Assembly: GCF_947496195.1 (NCBI RefSeq)
Contig: NZ_CANMBY010000001.1
Span: 992,001 to 1,056,000, forward strand
Reading direction: 5' to 3'
DNA: 64,000 nucleotides
Origin: an uncultured Polaribacter sp.
GTDB lineage: Bacteria > Bacteroidota > Bacteroidia > Flavobacteriales > Flavobacteriaceae
Part shown: one piece after another, positions 53,150 to 61,175 of the stretch
Layout: every line of letters begins with the position of its first letter
How positions within the stretch are numbered: the stretch's first letter is position 1
Translations under genes and position numbers: made by a program
The notes under the pieces: model-generated
The model's input: the letters and a program-made list of their open reading frames with translations, nothing else
Told to the model about the DNA's origin: nothing
The model's database searches: none

Positions 53150-54994
53150 ATGAAGAAAGTACCTTATTTAGTTTTATCAATACTAATGTTAGTGTCATGT
53201 GCTCAAACCAAAGATGTTTCTAATACAGATAACAATGCTAAAAAAAGTAATGAAAGTTACTGGCAGCAACATGTAGATTATACTATGGATATTGATGTAA
53301 ATGGTTATCAATATAATGGAAAACAAAAATTAGTGTATACTAACAATTCTCCAGATGATTTAGATAAGGTTTTTTATCATCTTTATTTTAATGCTTTTCA
53401 ACCTGGTTCTCAAATGGATGTTCGTTCTTTAAATATTAAAGATCCAGACAGAAGAGTAAGAGATAGAATTAGTAAATTAAAACCAAATGAAATAGGTTAC
53501 ATTAAAGTAAATTCTTTAAAACAAGATGGAGTAGCAGTTTCTCATGAAACTGTGGGTACTATTTTAGAAGTAACTTTAAACAAGCCTATAAAATCTGGAG
53601 AAAGTGTAACTTTTGATATGCTGTTTGATGCTCAAGTACCTGTTCAAATTAGAAGATCTGGAAGAAATAATGCAGAAGGTGTTGCTTTATCTATGACTCA
53701 ATGGTATCCTAAAATGGCTGAATATGATTTTCAAGGATGGCATACTCCACCTTACATTGCAAGAGAATTTCATGGTGTTTGGGGAGATTTTGATGTGACT
53801 TTACATATAGATAAAAATTATGTTGTTGGAGGTACAGGATATTTACAAAATCCACAAGAAGTAGGTCATAATTATGAAGACAAATCAAAAGAATTAAAAT
53901 TACCAAAAGGTGAAAAGTTAACTTGGCATTTTAAAGCACCAAATGTTCACGATTTTTCATGGGCAGCAGATCCAGAATATAATCATGATATGATTACAAC
54001 TAATTCTGGTATAGATTTACATTTCTTTTATAAGAAAACTATGGAGGCTAATTATTTAAAGAATTGGAAAGATTTACAGCCAAAGACTGCAGAATTAATG
54101 GATTTCTTTAGTGAAAATGTGGGGATGTATCCCTACAAACAATATTCTGTGATTCAAGGTGGAGATGGAGGTATGGAGTATGCAATGTCTACATTAATTA
54201 CAGGTCAAAGAAATTTTGGAAGCTTATTTGGTGTTACTGCACATGAAATGGCACATACATGGTTTCAGTTTCTGTTAGCTTCAAACGAAAGTTTACATCC
54301 TTGGATGGATGAAGGATTTACTTCATACATTTCTTCTAAAGCATCAAATAAAATATTAGAAAGAAATAGAGAAAATCCTCATGCAGGTTCTTATAGAGGT
54401 TATAGAACTATTGTAAATAGAGGTTATGAAGAATCAATTTCTACACATGCAGACAGGTATAACACAAACTGGGCTTATAGTACAGGGAGTTATTCTAAAG
54501 GAGCAATTTTCTTAGCTCAATTAGAGTATGTAATTGGAGCAGAAAATGTGGCAAAAGGTTTAAAAAAATATTTTAATGATTTTTCTTTTAAACACCCAAC
54601 ACCAAATGATATTAAAAGATCTATGGAAAAGGTTTCTGGTATTCATTTAGATTGGTATTTAAATGAATGGACGCAAACTACACATACAATAGATTATGGT
54701 GTAAAAAGTGTTGATGGAAAAACAATTACTTTAGAAAGAATTGGTCAAATGCCAATGCCTATAGATCTTGAAGTTGAATACACAGATGGCTCTAAAGAAA
54801 GTTTTAACATTCCATTACGTATGATGCGAGGTGTAAAACCTACATCTGCAACAATTTTAAAAGACTGGGGATGGGCTTTTCCAACCTACACTTTTGATGT
54901 TTCTAAAGATGTAAAATCTGTTGTAATAGATAAAAGCGGATTAATGGCGGATATTAAATTAGAAAATAATACGTATCCTGCAAGCTCAAGATAA
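53150..54994 (+). CDS. M1-family zinc aminopeptidase lipoprotein
   Basis: This 614-residue exported metallopeptidase (LVSC, Cys17) has the zinc motif HEMAHTWF with His365, Glu366 and His369, and the third ligand Glu388 in WMDEGFTS, the normal 18-residue spacing. GDGGMEYAMST is the M1 exopeptidase motif in its common GxMEN-like position. The N-terminal beta domain (~40-280) precedes the catalytic domain. It would trim peptides in the periplasm. It follows the subtilase gene after a weak hairpin, so the two may be partly co-transcribed. Confidence 0.94.
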   Translation: MKKVPYLVLSILMLVSCAQTKDVSNTDNNAKKSNESYWQQHVDYTMDIDVNGYQYNGKQKLVYTNNSPDDLDKVFYHLYFNAFQPGSQMDVRSLNIKDPDRRVRDRISKLKPNEIGYIKVNSLKQDGVAVSHETVGTILEVTLNKPIKSGESVTFDMLFDAQVPVQIRRSGRNNAEGVALSMTQWYPKMAEYDFQGWHTPPYIAREFHGVWGDFDVTLHIDKNYVVGGTGYLQNPQEVGHNYEDKSKELKLPKGEKLTWHFKAPNVHDFSWAADPEYNHDMITTNSGIDLHFFYKKTMEANYLKNWKDLQPKTAELMDFFSENVGMYPYKQYSVIQGGDGGMEYAMSTLITGQRNFGSLFGVTAHEMAHTWFQFLLASNESLHPWMDEGFTSYISSKASNKILERNRENPHAGSYRGYRTIVNRGYEESISTHADRYNTNWAYSTGSYSKGAIFLAQLEYVIGAENVAKGLKKYFNDFSFKHPTPNDIKRSMEKVSGIHLDWYLNEWTQTTHTIDYGVKSVDGKTITLERIGQMPMPIDLEVEYTDGSKESFNIPLRMMRGVKPTSATILKDWGWAFPTYTFDVSKDVKSVVIDKSGLMADIKLENNTYPASSR

Positions 54995-55019
54995 AATTAA
55001 ATAATAGTAAGAATTTAAT

Positions 55020-55044
55020 AACCCTAGCTTTGGCTGGGGTTTTT
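55020..55044. terminator. Bidirectional terminator between convergent genes
   Basis: A 9-bp stem (55020-55028 with 55033-55041, one T-G pair) and 4-base loop with a T run lies between the M1 peptidase and the minus-strand LysE gene. It probably serves both directions, although the A-run on the left side is short. Confidence 0.65.
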
Positions 55045-55720
55045 AATTTAAAAGACTATTTATATCTTCTTTTGGTATAAAACCTACTAACATTAAATAA
55101 ACTCCACAAACAATTAAAATAATTCCCATTACTTTTTTTACTCTATAAATTACTGTTGGAGTCATCTTGTTTTTAAGCTGTTTTGCTAAAAATATTTTTC
55201 CTAAATCTGTTATAAAATAGCCTGCTATAACAACAGAAAAATAAGTGAAAATTGCATTTTGATTCATTTTTAAAGAGGGGCCAATTACAAGTATAGTTCC
55301 TAACCAAAATGCTAATACCCCTACATTAATAAAGTTTAAAAAATAACCTTTTAAAAATAGTTTTATATAGTTGTTTTTTACAATGGGGACGTCTATCTGT
55401 TTAGCAGATTCTATGGCCTCTTTTTTGTTTTCTCTATCAAAGTAAGTAATTAAACCATAGATAATTAACACCAAACCACCAATTAAAAATAATCTTGGAT
55501 CATCTTTTATTTTTTCTAATAATGACCTACTTCCATAATAGGCAATTAGAATAAAAGTAACATCTGCTAATACAACACCTAAATCAAAAACAATAGCAGC
55601 TCTAGCTCCTTTAATAATGCTAGTTTGAATCAACATAAAAAAAACAGGTCCAATCATAAAAGCCATGAAAAAACCTATTAAAAAAGCGTTTTTAAAATCG
55701 TAAAAATCCATATTTAACAA
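55043..55720 (-). CDS. LysE-family transporter
   Basis: A 225-residue inner-membrane protein with about six hydrophobic helices. FLIGFFMAFMIGPVFFMLIQTSIIKGARAA at the N-terminus is the LysE/RhtB-type pattern (GPxF), residues ~12-41. Members export amino acids or related small metabolites. The gene is 12 bp downstream of the reductase gene on the same strand, so both are probably co-transcribed. The substrate is unknown. Confidence 0.88.
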   Translation of the reverse strand: MLNMDFYDFKNAFLIGFFMAFMIGPVFFMLIQTSIIKGARAAIVFDLGVVLADVTFILIAYYGSRSLLEKIKDDPRLFLIGGLVLIIYGLITYFDRENKKEAIESAKQIDVPIVKNNYIKLFLKGYFLNFINVGVLAFWLGTILVIGPSLKMNQNAIFTYFSVVIAGYFITDLGKIFLAKQLKNKMTPTVIYRVKKVMGIILIVCGVYLMLVGFIPKEDINSLLN

Positions 55721-55732
55721 AAATAAGGATTT

Positions 55733-56776
55733 TTATACATCATCAAAATCTATACTAATTTTTGAAGTTGTTGGGTGTGCTTGACAGGTTAAAATAAATC
55801 CTTCTTCTACTTCACCATCAGTTAAAATAGTATTTTTAACCATAACAGCCTTACCTTCTGTAACTTTAGCTAAACAAGAACTACAAACACCTCCTTGACA
55901 AGAATAAGGTGGGTCTAAATCGTTACGTAAACTTGCAGCTAAAATGTTATCTGTTTGCGTCATTGTAAAGGTGGTTTCTTCATCATCTAACAAAACAGTA
56001 ATTTCTGATGTGCCTTCTTTAATTTCGTCTTTTGCATTTTCATCTTCAGAAACTGTAAATAATTCAAAATGAATATTGTCATTAGAAAAACCAGCTTCTT
56101 TTAAAGTTTCAGAAACCGTATTTATCATAGCTTCTGGTCCACATAAAAATGCTCCATCAAAAGAAATGTCTTTGTATTTATTTTTAATAAAGAAATTAGT
56201 GAATGGTTTATCTATTCTACCAAATAACATGTTTTCTTGACGCTCTCTACTACAAACAAATTCTAAATTAAAATGTTCATATTTTGAATTTAATGCAAGT
56301 AGTTCGTCATAAAAAATAGTATCCTCTACAGATTTGTTACCATAGATTAAGGTAAATGTTGATGTTGAATCATGCTCTAAAACAGATTTCACCATCGATA
56401 AAATAGGAGTAATACCAGAACCAGCAGCAAACGCAATATAGTTTTTCTTAGCTTCTGGATTTAGTAAGAAACGACCTTCAGGAGTTGAGATTTTAACTTC
56501 ATCACCAACTTTTAAGTCAGTTGTTGCATAAGTAGAAAAGACTCCATTTTCTACAGCTTTTATGGCAACTCTTATTTCGCCACTTTTAGGTGTAGAGCAA
56601 ATAGAATAAGCTCTTCTTACTGCTTCACCATTAATTTCTTTTTCTATAGTAATGTATTGCCCAGCTGTAAAACTAAATTCAGTAATTAAATTTTCAGGAA
56701 TACTAAAAACAACAGAAACCGCGTTTGCGGTTTCTTGTTTTATTTCTTTGATGTTTACGTTATAAAATGTTGCCAT
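55733..56776 (-). CDS. Ferredoxin-reductase-type oxidoreductase with 2Fe-2S domain (PaaE-like)
   Basis: Three domains follow in order: an FAD-binding barrel (~1-105, with RRAYSICSTP), an NAD(P)-binding domain (~106-235, with FAAGSGITPILSM and FLCGPEAMI), and a C-terminal plant-type 2Fe-2S ferredoxin (~255-347) with Cys293, Cys298, Cys301 and Cys331. This is the layout of PaaE, the reductase of phenylacetyl-CoA epoxidase. No other paa genes are in the window, so its electron acceptor is open. It is soluble. It lies between asd (8 bp) and the LysE gene (12 bp). Confidence 0.92.
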   Translation of the reverse strand: MATFYNVNIKEIKQETANAVSVVFSIPENLITEFSFTAGQYITIEKEINGEAVRRAYSICSTPKSGEIRVAIKAVENGVFSTYATTDLKVGDEVKISTPEGRFLLNPEAKKNYIAFAAGSGITPILSMVKSVLEHDSTSTFTLIYGNKSVEDTIFYDELLALNSKYEHFNLEFVCSRERQENMLFGRIDKPFTNFFIKNKYKDISFDGAFLCGPEAMINTVSETLKEAGFSNDNIHFELFTVSEDENAKDEIKEGTSEITVLLDDEETTFTMTQTDNILAASLRNDLDPPYSCQGGVCSSCLAKVTEGKAVMVKNTILTDGEVEEGFILTCQAHPTTSKISIDFDDV

Positions 56777-56784
56777 AAATAGTT

Positions 56785-57774
56785 TTAGACTAAATTTTTC
56801 TCGATTAAATATTCTGCAATTTGAATGGTATTAGTAGCAGCACCTTTTCTTAGGTTATCTGCAACAATCCACAAATTTAAGGTATTTTCTTGAGATTCAT
56901 CACGTCTTATTCTACCTACAAAAACTTCATCTTTATCATTTGCATTTATTGGCATTGGATATACATTGTTTGCCAAATCATCTTCAACAATTACTCCAGG
57001 AGTTTCACTTAAAATTTTACGAACTTCATCTACATCAAAATCATTATGAAATTGTACATTAACAGCTTCAGAATGTCCACCAGCTGTTGGTATTCTAACT
57101 GCAGTAGCTGTTACAGAAAAAGAATCGTCACGTAATATTTTCTTTGGTTCTTTAACTAATTTCATTTCTTCTTTAGTATATCCATTTTCTAAGAAAATAT
57201 CACAATGTGGTAAAGCATTTCTACCAATTTTATGAGGGTAAGCCATTTCTCCATCTATACCAGCTTCTTCATTATCTAATTGTTGTACAGCTTTTACACC
57301 TGTACCAGATACAGATTGGTATGTTGAAATAACAACTCTTTTCATTTTATATTTTGCATGTAAAGGCGCTAAAGCCATTACTAACTGAATTGTAGAACAG
57401 TTTGGATTTGCAATAATTTTGTCTTCTGAAGTTAATACATCTCCATTAATTTCTGGAACCACTAATTTTTTATCAGGATCCATTCTCCAAGCAGAAGAAT
57501 TGTCTATTACAGTTGTACCTACTTCTGCAAATTTTGGAGCCCATTCTAATGAGGTATCACCACCTGCAGAAAACAAAGCAACATCTGGTTTCATATTAAC
57601 TGCATCTTGTAAGGTAACAACTGTGTAATCATTTCCTTTATATGATAATTTTTTACCTGCAGATCTTTCTGAAGCCACAGGAATTAATTCTGTAATAGGT
57701 AAGTTACGTTCTTCTAAAACTTTTAACATGACTGTGCCAACCATACCAGTTGCACCAACAACAGCTACTTTCAT
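56785..57774 (-). CDS. asd: Aspartate-semialdehyde dehydrogenase
   Basis: This enzyme reduces aspartyl phosphate to aspartate semialdehyde in lysine, threonine, methionine and diaminopimelate synthesis. VVGATGMVGTVML (residues 4-16) is the NADP-binding loop, NPNCSTIQL holds the catalytic Cys126, and RIPTAGGHSEAVNV is the C-terminal active-site segment with the base His. Length 329 is normal. It is the first gene of a minus-strand unit with the reductase and LysE genes; the 238-bp upstream region is shared with trhO. A 7-of-8 match to the -7 box (minus strand of 57808-57815) lies before it. Confidence 0.95.
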   Translation of the reverse strand: MKVAVVGATGMVGTVMLKVLEERNLPITELIPVASERSAGKKLSYKGNDYTVVTLQDAVNMKPDVALFSAGGDTSLEWAPKFAEVGTTVIDNSSAWRMDPDKKLVVPEINGDVLTSEDKIIANPNCSTIQLVMALAPLHAKYKMKRVVISTYQSVSGTGVKAVQQLDNEEAGIDGEMAYPHKIGRNALPHCDIFLENGYTKEEMKLVKEPKKILRDDSFSVTATAVRIPTAGGHSEAVNVQFHNDFDVDEVRKILSETPGVIVEDDLANNVYPMPINANDKDEVFVGRIRRDESQENTLNLWIVADNLRKGAATNTIQIAEYLIEKNLV

Positions 57775-57928
57775 TTTATCTTTTTAAAAAATTTATTTTT
57801 TGCTTTGCAAATATCAACACAAAAAAAATACTGACCATTCTTTTAAGAAATATTTACCAAAATTATTTCTAATGTTTAATTTAAAACAAATTGATATAAT
57901 TTTAATTGAATGCTAGTTCTAATGTGGC

Positions 57929-57958
57929 TTGCAAGTCTATAAGAAATAACTACATTTG
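57929..57958 (+). promoter_or_regulatory. Predicted promoter of trhO (-33 TTG and -7 TACATTTG)
   Basis: TTG at 57929-57931, a 19-bp spacer and TACATTTG at 57951-57958 form a complete Bacteroidota-type promoter, 54 bp before the start codon. It is a useful contrast to the four element-controlled promoters, which lack the TTG. Confidence 0.72.
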
Positions 57959-58012
57959 CAAAAAATTTATTAACAAAAACTGAATTTTGTTCAGCTTAAA
58001 AATTAGTATAGC

Positions 58013-59044
58013 ATGCAACTGTACAATAAGTTAAGCGCAAAAGAACGCGCTGCATTAATAGATGAGGCTGGTAAAGACCGCATCACAATTTCTTTTTATC
58101 AATATCATCAGATAAAAAACCCACAAATACTTAGAGATAAATTATTTTTAGAATGGAATGCTTTAGATGTTCTAGGAAGAATTTATGTTTCTTATGAAGG
58201 TATCAATGCTCAATTATCTGTCCCATCAGAAAACATGTATGCTCTTAAAGAGCAATTAGATAGTATATCATTCTTAAAGGATATTCGATTAAATGTAGCT
58301 ATTGAGCAAGACAATAAATCGTTCCTAAAACTTAAAGTTAAGGTTCGAAATAAAATTGTTGCAGATGGTTTAAATGATGAAACTTTTGACGTAACTAATA
58401 AAGGTGTACATTTAAATGCAGCAGCATTTAATGAAATGTTAGCAGACCCAAATACAGTTTGTGTTGATATGCGAAATCATTATGAAAGTGAAATTGGCCA
58501 TTTTGATGGTGCAATTACTCCAGATGTAGATACGTTTAGAGATTCTTTAGATATTATAGAAGAAGATTTAAAAGATCATAAAGAAGATAAGAATTTATTG
58601 ATGTATTGTACAGGAGGTATTCGTTGTGAAAAAGCTTCTGCATACTATAAACATAAAGGATTTAAAAATGTATTTCAGTTAGAAGGTGGTATTATAGAAT
58701 ATACACGTCAAGTGAACACAGAAGGCATAGAAAATAAATTTATTGGTAAGAATTTTGTGTTTGATCATAGAAGAGCAGAAAAAATTACAGATGATGTTAT
58801 TGCAAATTGCCATCAATGTGGAAAGCCTTGTGATACCCATACAAATTGTGCTAACGAAGCTTGTCATTTATTGTTTATACAATGTGATGATTGTGCTGAG
58901 CAAATGGAAAATACATGCTCTACAGAATGTCAAGAAATTATTCACTTACCTTATGAAAAACAAAAAGAGCTTAGAAAAGGAAAAGGGAATAGCAATAAAA
59001 TTTTCAAAAAAGGAAGAAGTGAAGTTTTGAAATTTAAGAAATAA
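58013..59044 (+). CDS. trhO: tRNA uridine(34) hydroxylase (rhodanese family)
   Basis: This enzyme makes 5-hydroxyuridine at the wobble position of tRNAs using oxygen. An N-terminal acylphosphatase-like domain (~20-110; YVSYEGINAQLSVP) precedes a rhodanese domain (~130-240) with catalytic Cys199 in YCTGGIRCEKAS. The C-terminal region is Cys-rich (CHQCGKPCDTHTNCANEACH and further Cys pairs, ~263-310), probably zinc-binding, as in the UPF0176/YceA family. Length 343 is typical. It is a single-gene unit with its own promoter and terminator. Confidence 0.94.
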   Translation: MQLYNKLSAKERAALIDEAGKDRITISFYQYHQIKNPQILRDKLFLEWNALDVLGRIYVSYEGINAQLSVPSENMYALKEQLDSISFLKDIRLNVAIEQDNKSFLKLKVKVRNKIVADGLNDETFDVTNKGVHLNAAAFNEMLADPNTVCVDMRNHYESEIGHFDGAITPDVDTFRDSLDIIEEDLKDHKEDKNLLMYCTGGIRCEKASAYYKHKGFKNVFQLEGGIIEYTRQVNTEGIENKFIGKNFVFDHRRAEKITDDVIANCHQCGKPCDTHTNCANEACHLLFIQCDDCAEQMENTCSTECQEIIHLPYEKQKELRKGKGNSNKIFKKGRSEVLKFKK

Positions 59045-59054
59045 AAAAACCAAT

Positions 59055-59083
59055 AAAAAAGACCTCATTAAGAGGTCTTTTTT
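59055..59083 (+). terminator. Rho-independent terminator of trhO
   Basis: A perfect 12-bp stem (59055-59066 with 59072-59083) with a 5-base loop; the right arm ends in six T residues. Confidence 0.88.
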
Positions 59084-59362
59084 AGTTATAATAATCAAAT
59101 ACTAAAAGTAACCTAGCGAATTCTAAAAAGATTTATAAAGCATCACTTTTAAAATTATATTTGATGAGTAATAGATACATTCATTACAGTAAGGTAGTTT
59201 TAAAAATAGCCTTTTTTCATTCTTTAATATTGTGTATATTTACCTATTAAGCAATAAAGAAGTTTTTTATTGCAACTATTTAATAATCAGAAATAAAACT
59301 TTAGTTAAAACTATAGACTGTTAATTAACTTCTAAAGACGAACAACTAAAGACTAAATATAT
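59084..59362. other. Non-coding stretch before ricT
   Basis: The 318-bp gap between trhO and ricT holds the trhO terminator and, after it, no convincing coding frame. TATATTTG at 59156-59163 fits the -7 consensus but is about 200 bp from the ricT start and has no -33 TTG at the right distance. I see no tRNA or riboswitch fold by eye. Confidence 0.5.
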
Positions 59363-60703
59363 ATGGCATGTGGAAGTTGTGGTACAACAGAAAATGGAGT
59401 ACCAAGAGGTTGTAAAAGTAATGGAAATTGTGGTACAGGAACCTGTGGTTCTGGTAGCGAAAAACTAGCTGTTTTTGATTGGTTGTCTAATATGACATTA
59501 CCAAGTGGACAAGAGCGATTCGATATTTTTGAGGTACGATTTAAAAATGGTAGAAAACATTTTTTTAGAAATGTAGATAATTTAACCATTTCTATGGGAG
59601 ATGTAATTGCTGTAGAAGGTAATCCTGGTCATGATATTGGAATTGTATCTCTTGCAGGAGAACTTGTAAAAGTTCAGATGAAGAAAAGAAATGTGCCAAT
59701 TGATAGCGAAGACATAAAAAAAATATATAGAAAAGCTACACAAAAAGATATTGATATTTGGCAGCAAGCTAGAGCTAGAGAAGAAGAAACTCAAAAAAGA
59801 GGAAGAGAAATATTAGGTAGGTTAGGGCTTCAGATGAAATTGTCTGATGTAGAATTTCAAGGAGATGGAAATAAAGCTACTTTTTACTATACAGCTGATG
59901 CAAGAGTAGATTTTAGACAATTGATTAGAGATTTAGCTAGTGCTTTTTCAATTCGTGTAGAAATGAAACAAGTAGGTGCAAGACAAGAAGCAGCAAGACT
60001 TGGAGGTGTTGGCTCTTGTGGAAGAGAATTATGTTGTTCTACATGGCTTACAGATTTTAGAAAAGTAACCACAGCAGCAGCTCGTTATCAGCAATTGTCT
60101 TTAAATCCTTTAAAATTGGCTGGTCAATGTGGAAAGTTAAAATGTTGTTTAAATTTTGAATTAGATACCTATTTAGATGCATTAAAACCTTTTCCAAAAC
60201 AAGATGTTGTTTTAAAAACAGAAAAAGGAGATGCTGCTTTTGTAAAAATGGATATTTTTAAAAAATATCTTTGGTATACTTATAAAGAAGAACGTACAAA
60301 ATGGTTTAGATTAACTTTAGACCAAGTGCAAGAAATTATCGCTTTAAATAAGCAAAATAAAAAATCGAGTTCATTAGAAGATTATGAATCTGATATTGAA
60401 ATTCCTGAAAAAGTCGATTTTGAAGATGCAGTAGGTCAAGATAGTTTAACCAGGTTTGATGTACCTAGAAAACGTAAAAGAAATAATAGAAACAAAAAAA
60501 GAAGACCAGCTACAGCAGCTGTTGCCTCTTCAGAGAATAAAGAAGATAAAAAACATCAAGCTAGAAAAAAAGTTAATCATCAAAAATCAACTGAAAATTC
60601 ATCAGCATCTAAAACTGTAAATAAAAATAAAAACAGGAGAAGAAATTTTAAAAATAAAAGAAATAATCAATCTAAAAATGGAAATAATTCTCAAGAAAAA
60701 TAG
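59363..60703 (+). CDS. ricT: PSP1-domain protein, RicT-like Fe-S subunit
   Basis: The PSP1 domain (~35-190) is followed by the conserved Cys blocks GSCGRELCCSTWL and GQCGKLKCCLNFE of the RicT/YaaT family, which in Bacillus belongs to an Fe-S complex affecting RNA maturation. The N-terminus is itself Cys-rich (MACGSCG, GCKSNGNC, GTCG). The C-terminal ~90 residues are a Lys/Arg/Asn-rich disordered tail (RKRKRNNRNKKRR and similar), suggesting nucleic-acid contact. Length 446 is longer than Bacillus RicT because of both ends. The last 26 bp overlap gldH. Confidence 0.9.
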   Translation: MACGSCGTTENGVPRGCKSNGNCGTGTCGSGSEKLAVFDWLSNMTLPSGQERFDIFEVRFKNGRKHFFRNVDNLTISMGDVIAVEGNPGHDIGIVSLAGELVKVQMKKRNVPIDSEDIKKIYRKATQKDIDIWQQARAREEETQKRGREILGRLGLQMKLSDVEFQGDGNKATFYYTADARVDFRQLIRDLASAFSIRVEMKQVGARQEAARLGGVGSCGRELCCSTWLTDFRKVTTAAARYQQLSLNPLKLAGQCGKLKCCLNFELDTYLDALKPFPKQDVVLKTEKGDAAFVKMDIFKKYLWYTYKEERTKWFRLTLDQVQEIIALNKQNKKSSSLEDYESDIEIPEKVDFEDAVGQDSLTRFDVPRKRKRNNRNKKRRPATAAVASSENKEDKKHQARKKVNHQKSTENSSASKTVNKNKNRRRNFKNKRNNQSKNGNNSQEK

Positions 60704-61172
60704 GGTTTTAATTTGTTTTTTTTCATTGATATTTCTTGTTTCTTGTTCAGATAATTTAGTGTTTACAGAATACAAAACATTAAAAAATTCAACTTGGAAA
60801 TCAAATGAGAAATTAACATTTAATTTTACTGTAAAAGATACTATACAGCCTAAAAATCTGTTTATTCATGTTAGAAATAATAAAGATTATGCCTTTAGTA
60901 ACTTGTATTTAATTACCAGTTTAAATTTTGCAAATGGTACAAAAATTGTAGACACTTTACAATATGAAATGACAGATGAATATGGGGCTTTTTTAGGAAA
61001 AGGATTTTCTAATATTAAAGAAAATAAATTATTCTATAAAGAAGCAAAAATTTTTCCAACTAAAGGAGAATATCAATTTATCATATATCATGCTATGAGA
61101 AAACAAGGAGAAATAGAACCAATTTCTACTTTAAAAGGAATTCAAGATGTTGGTTTTTCAATAGAAAATTAA
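60678..61172 (+). CDS. gldH: Gliding motility lipoprotein GldH
   Basis: A 164-residue lipoprotein with signal peptide ending FLVSC (Cys23). It shows the GldH pattern: NSTWKSNEKLTFNFTVKD is the beginning of the beta domain (~36-54), followed by FIHVRNNKDYAFSNLYL, and GEYQFIIYHAMRKQ near the C-terminus. GldH is needed for gliding and T9SS function in Flavobacterium, and is known beside a PSP1-domain gene, as here. It overlaps ricT by 26 bp, so translation is probably coupled. An in-frame later ATG is not near; start 60678 is kept. The T9SS link matches the sorting tail on the GH39-like enzyme. Confidence 0.92.
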   Translation: MEIILKKNRVLICFFSLIFLVSCSDNLVFTEYKTLKNSTWKSNEKLTFNFTVKDTIQPKNLFIHVRNNKDYAFSNLYLITSLNFANGTKIVDTLQYEMTDEYGAFLGKGFSNIKENKLFYKEAKIFPTKGEYQFIIYHAMRKQGEIEPISTLKGIQDVGFSIEN

Positions 61173-61175
61173 AAA

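Noticed and set aside
55733..56776. A phenylacetate degradation cluster around the PaaE-like gene
   Set aside because: No paaABCD or other paa gene is nearby; neighbours are asd and a LysE transporter.
58743..59030. A 95-residue frame inside trhO on the same strand
   Set aside because: It is fully covered by trhO, which has clear domain motifs; the frame has no recognisable pattern.
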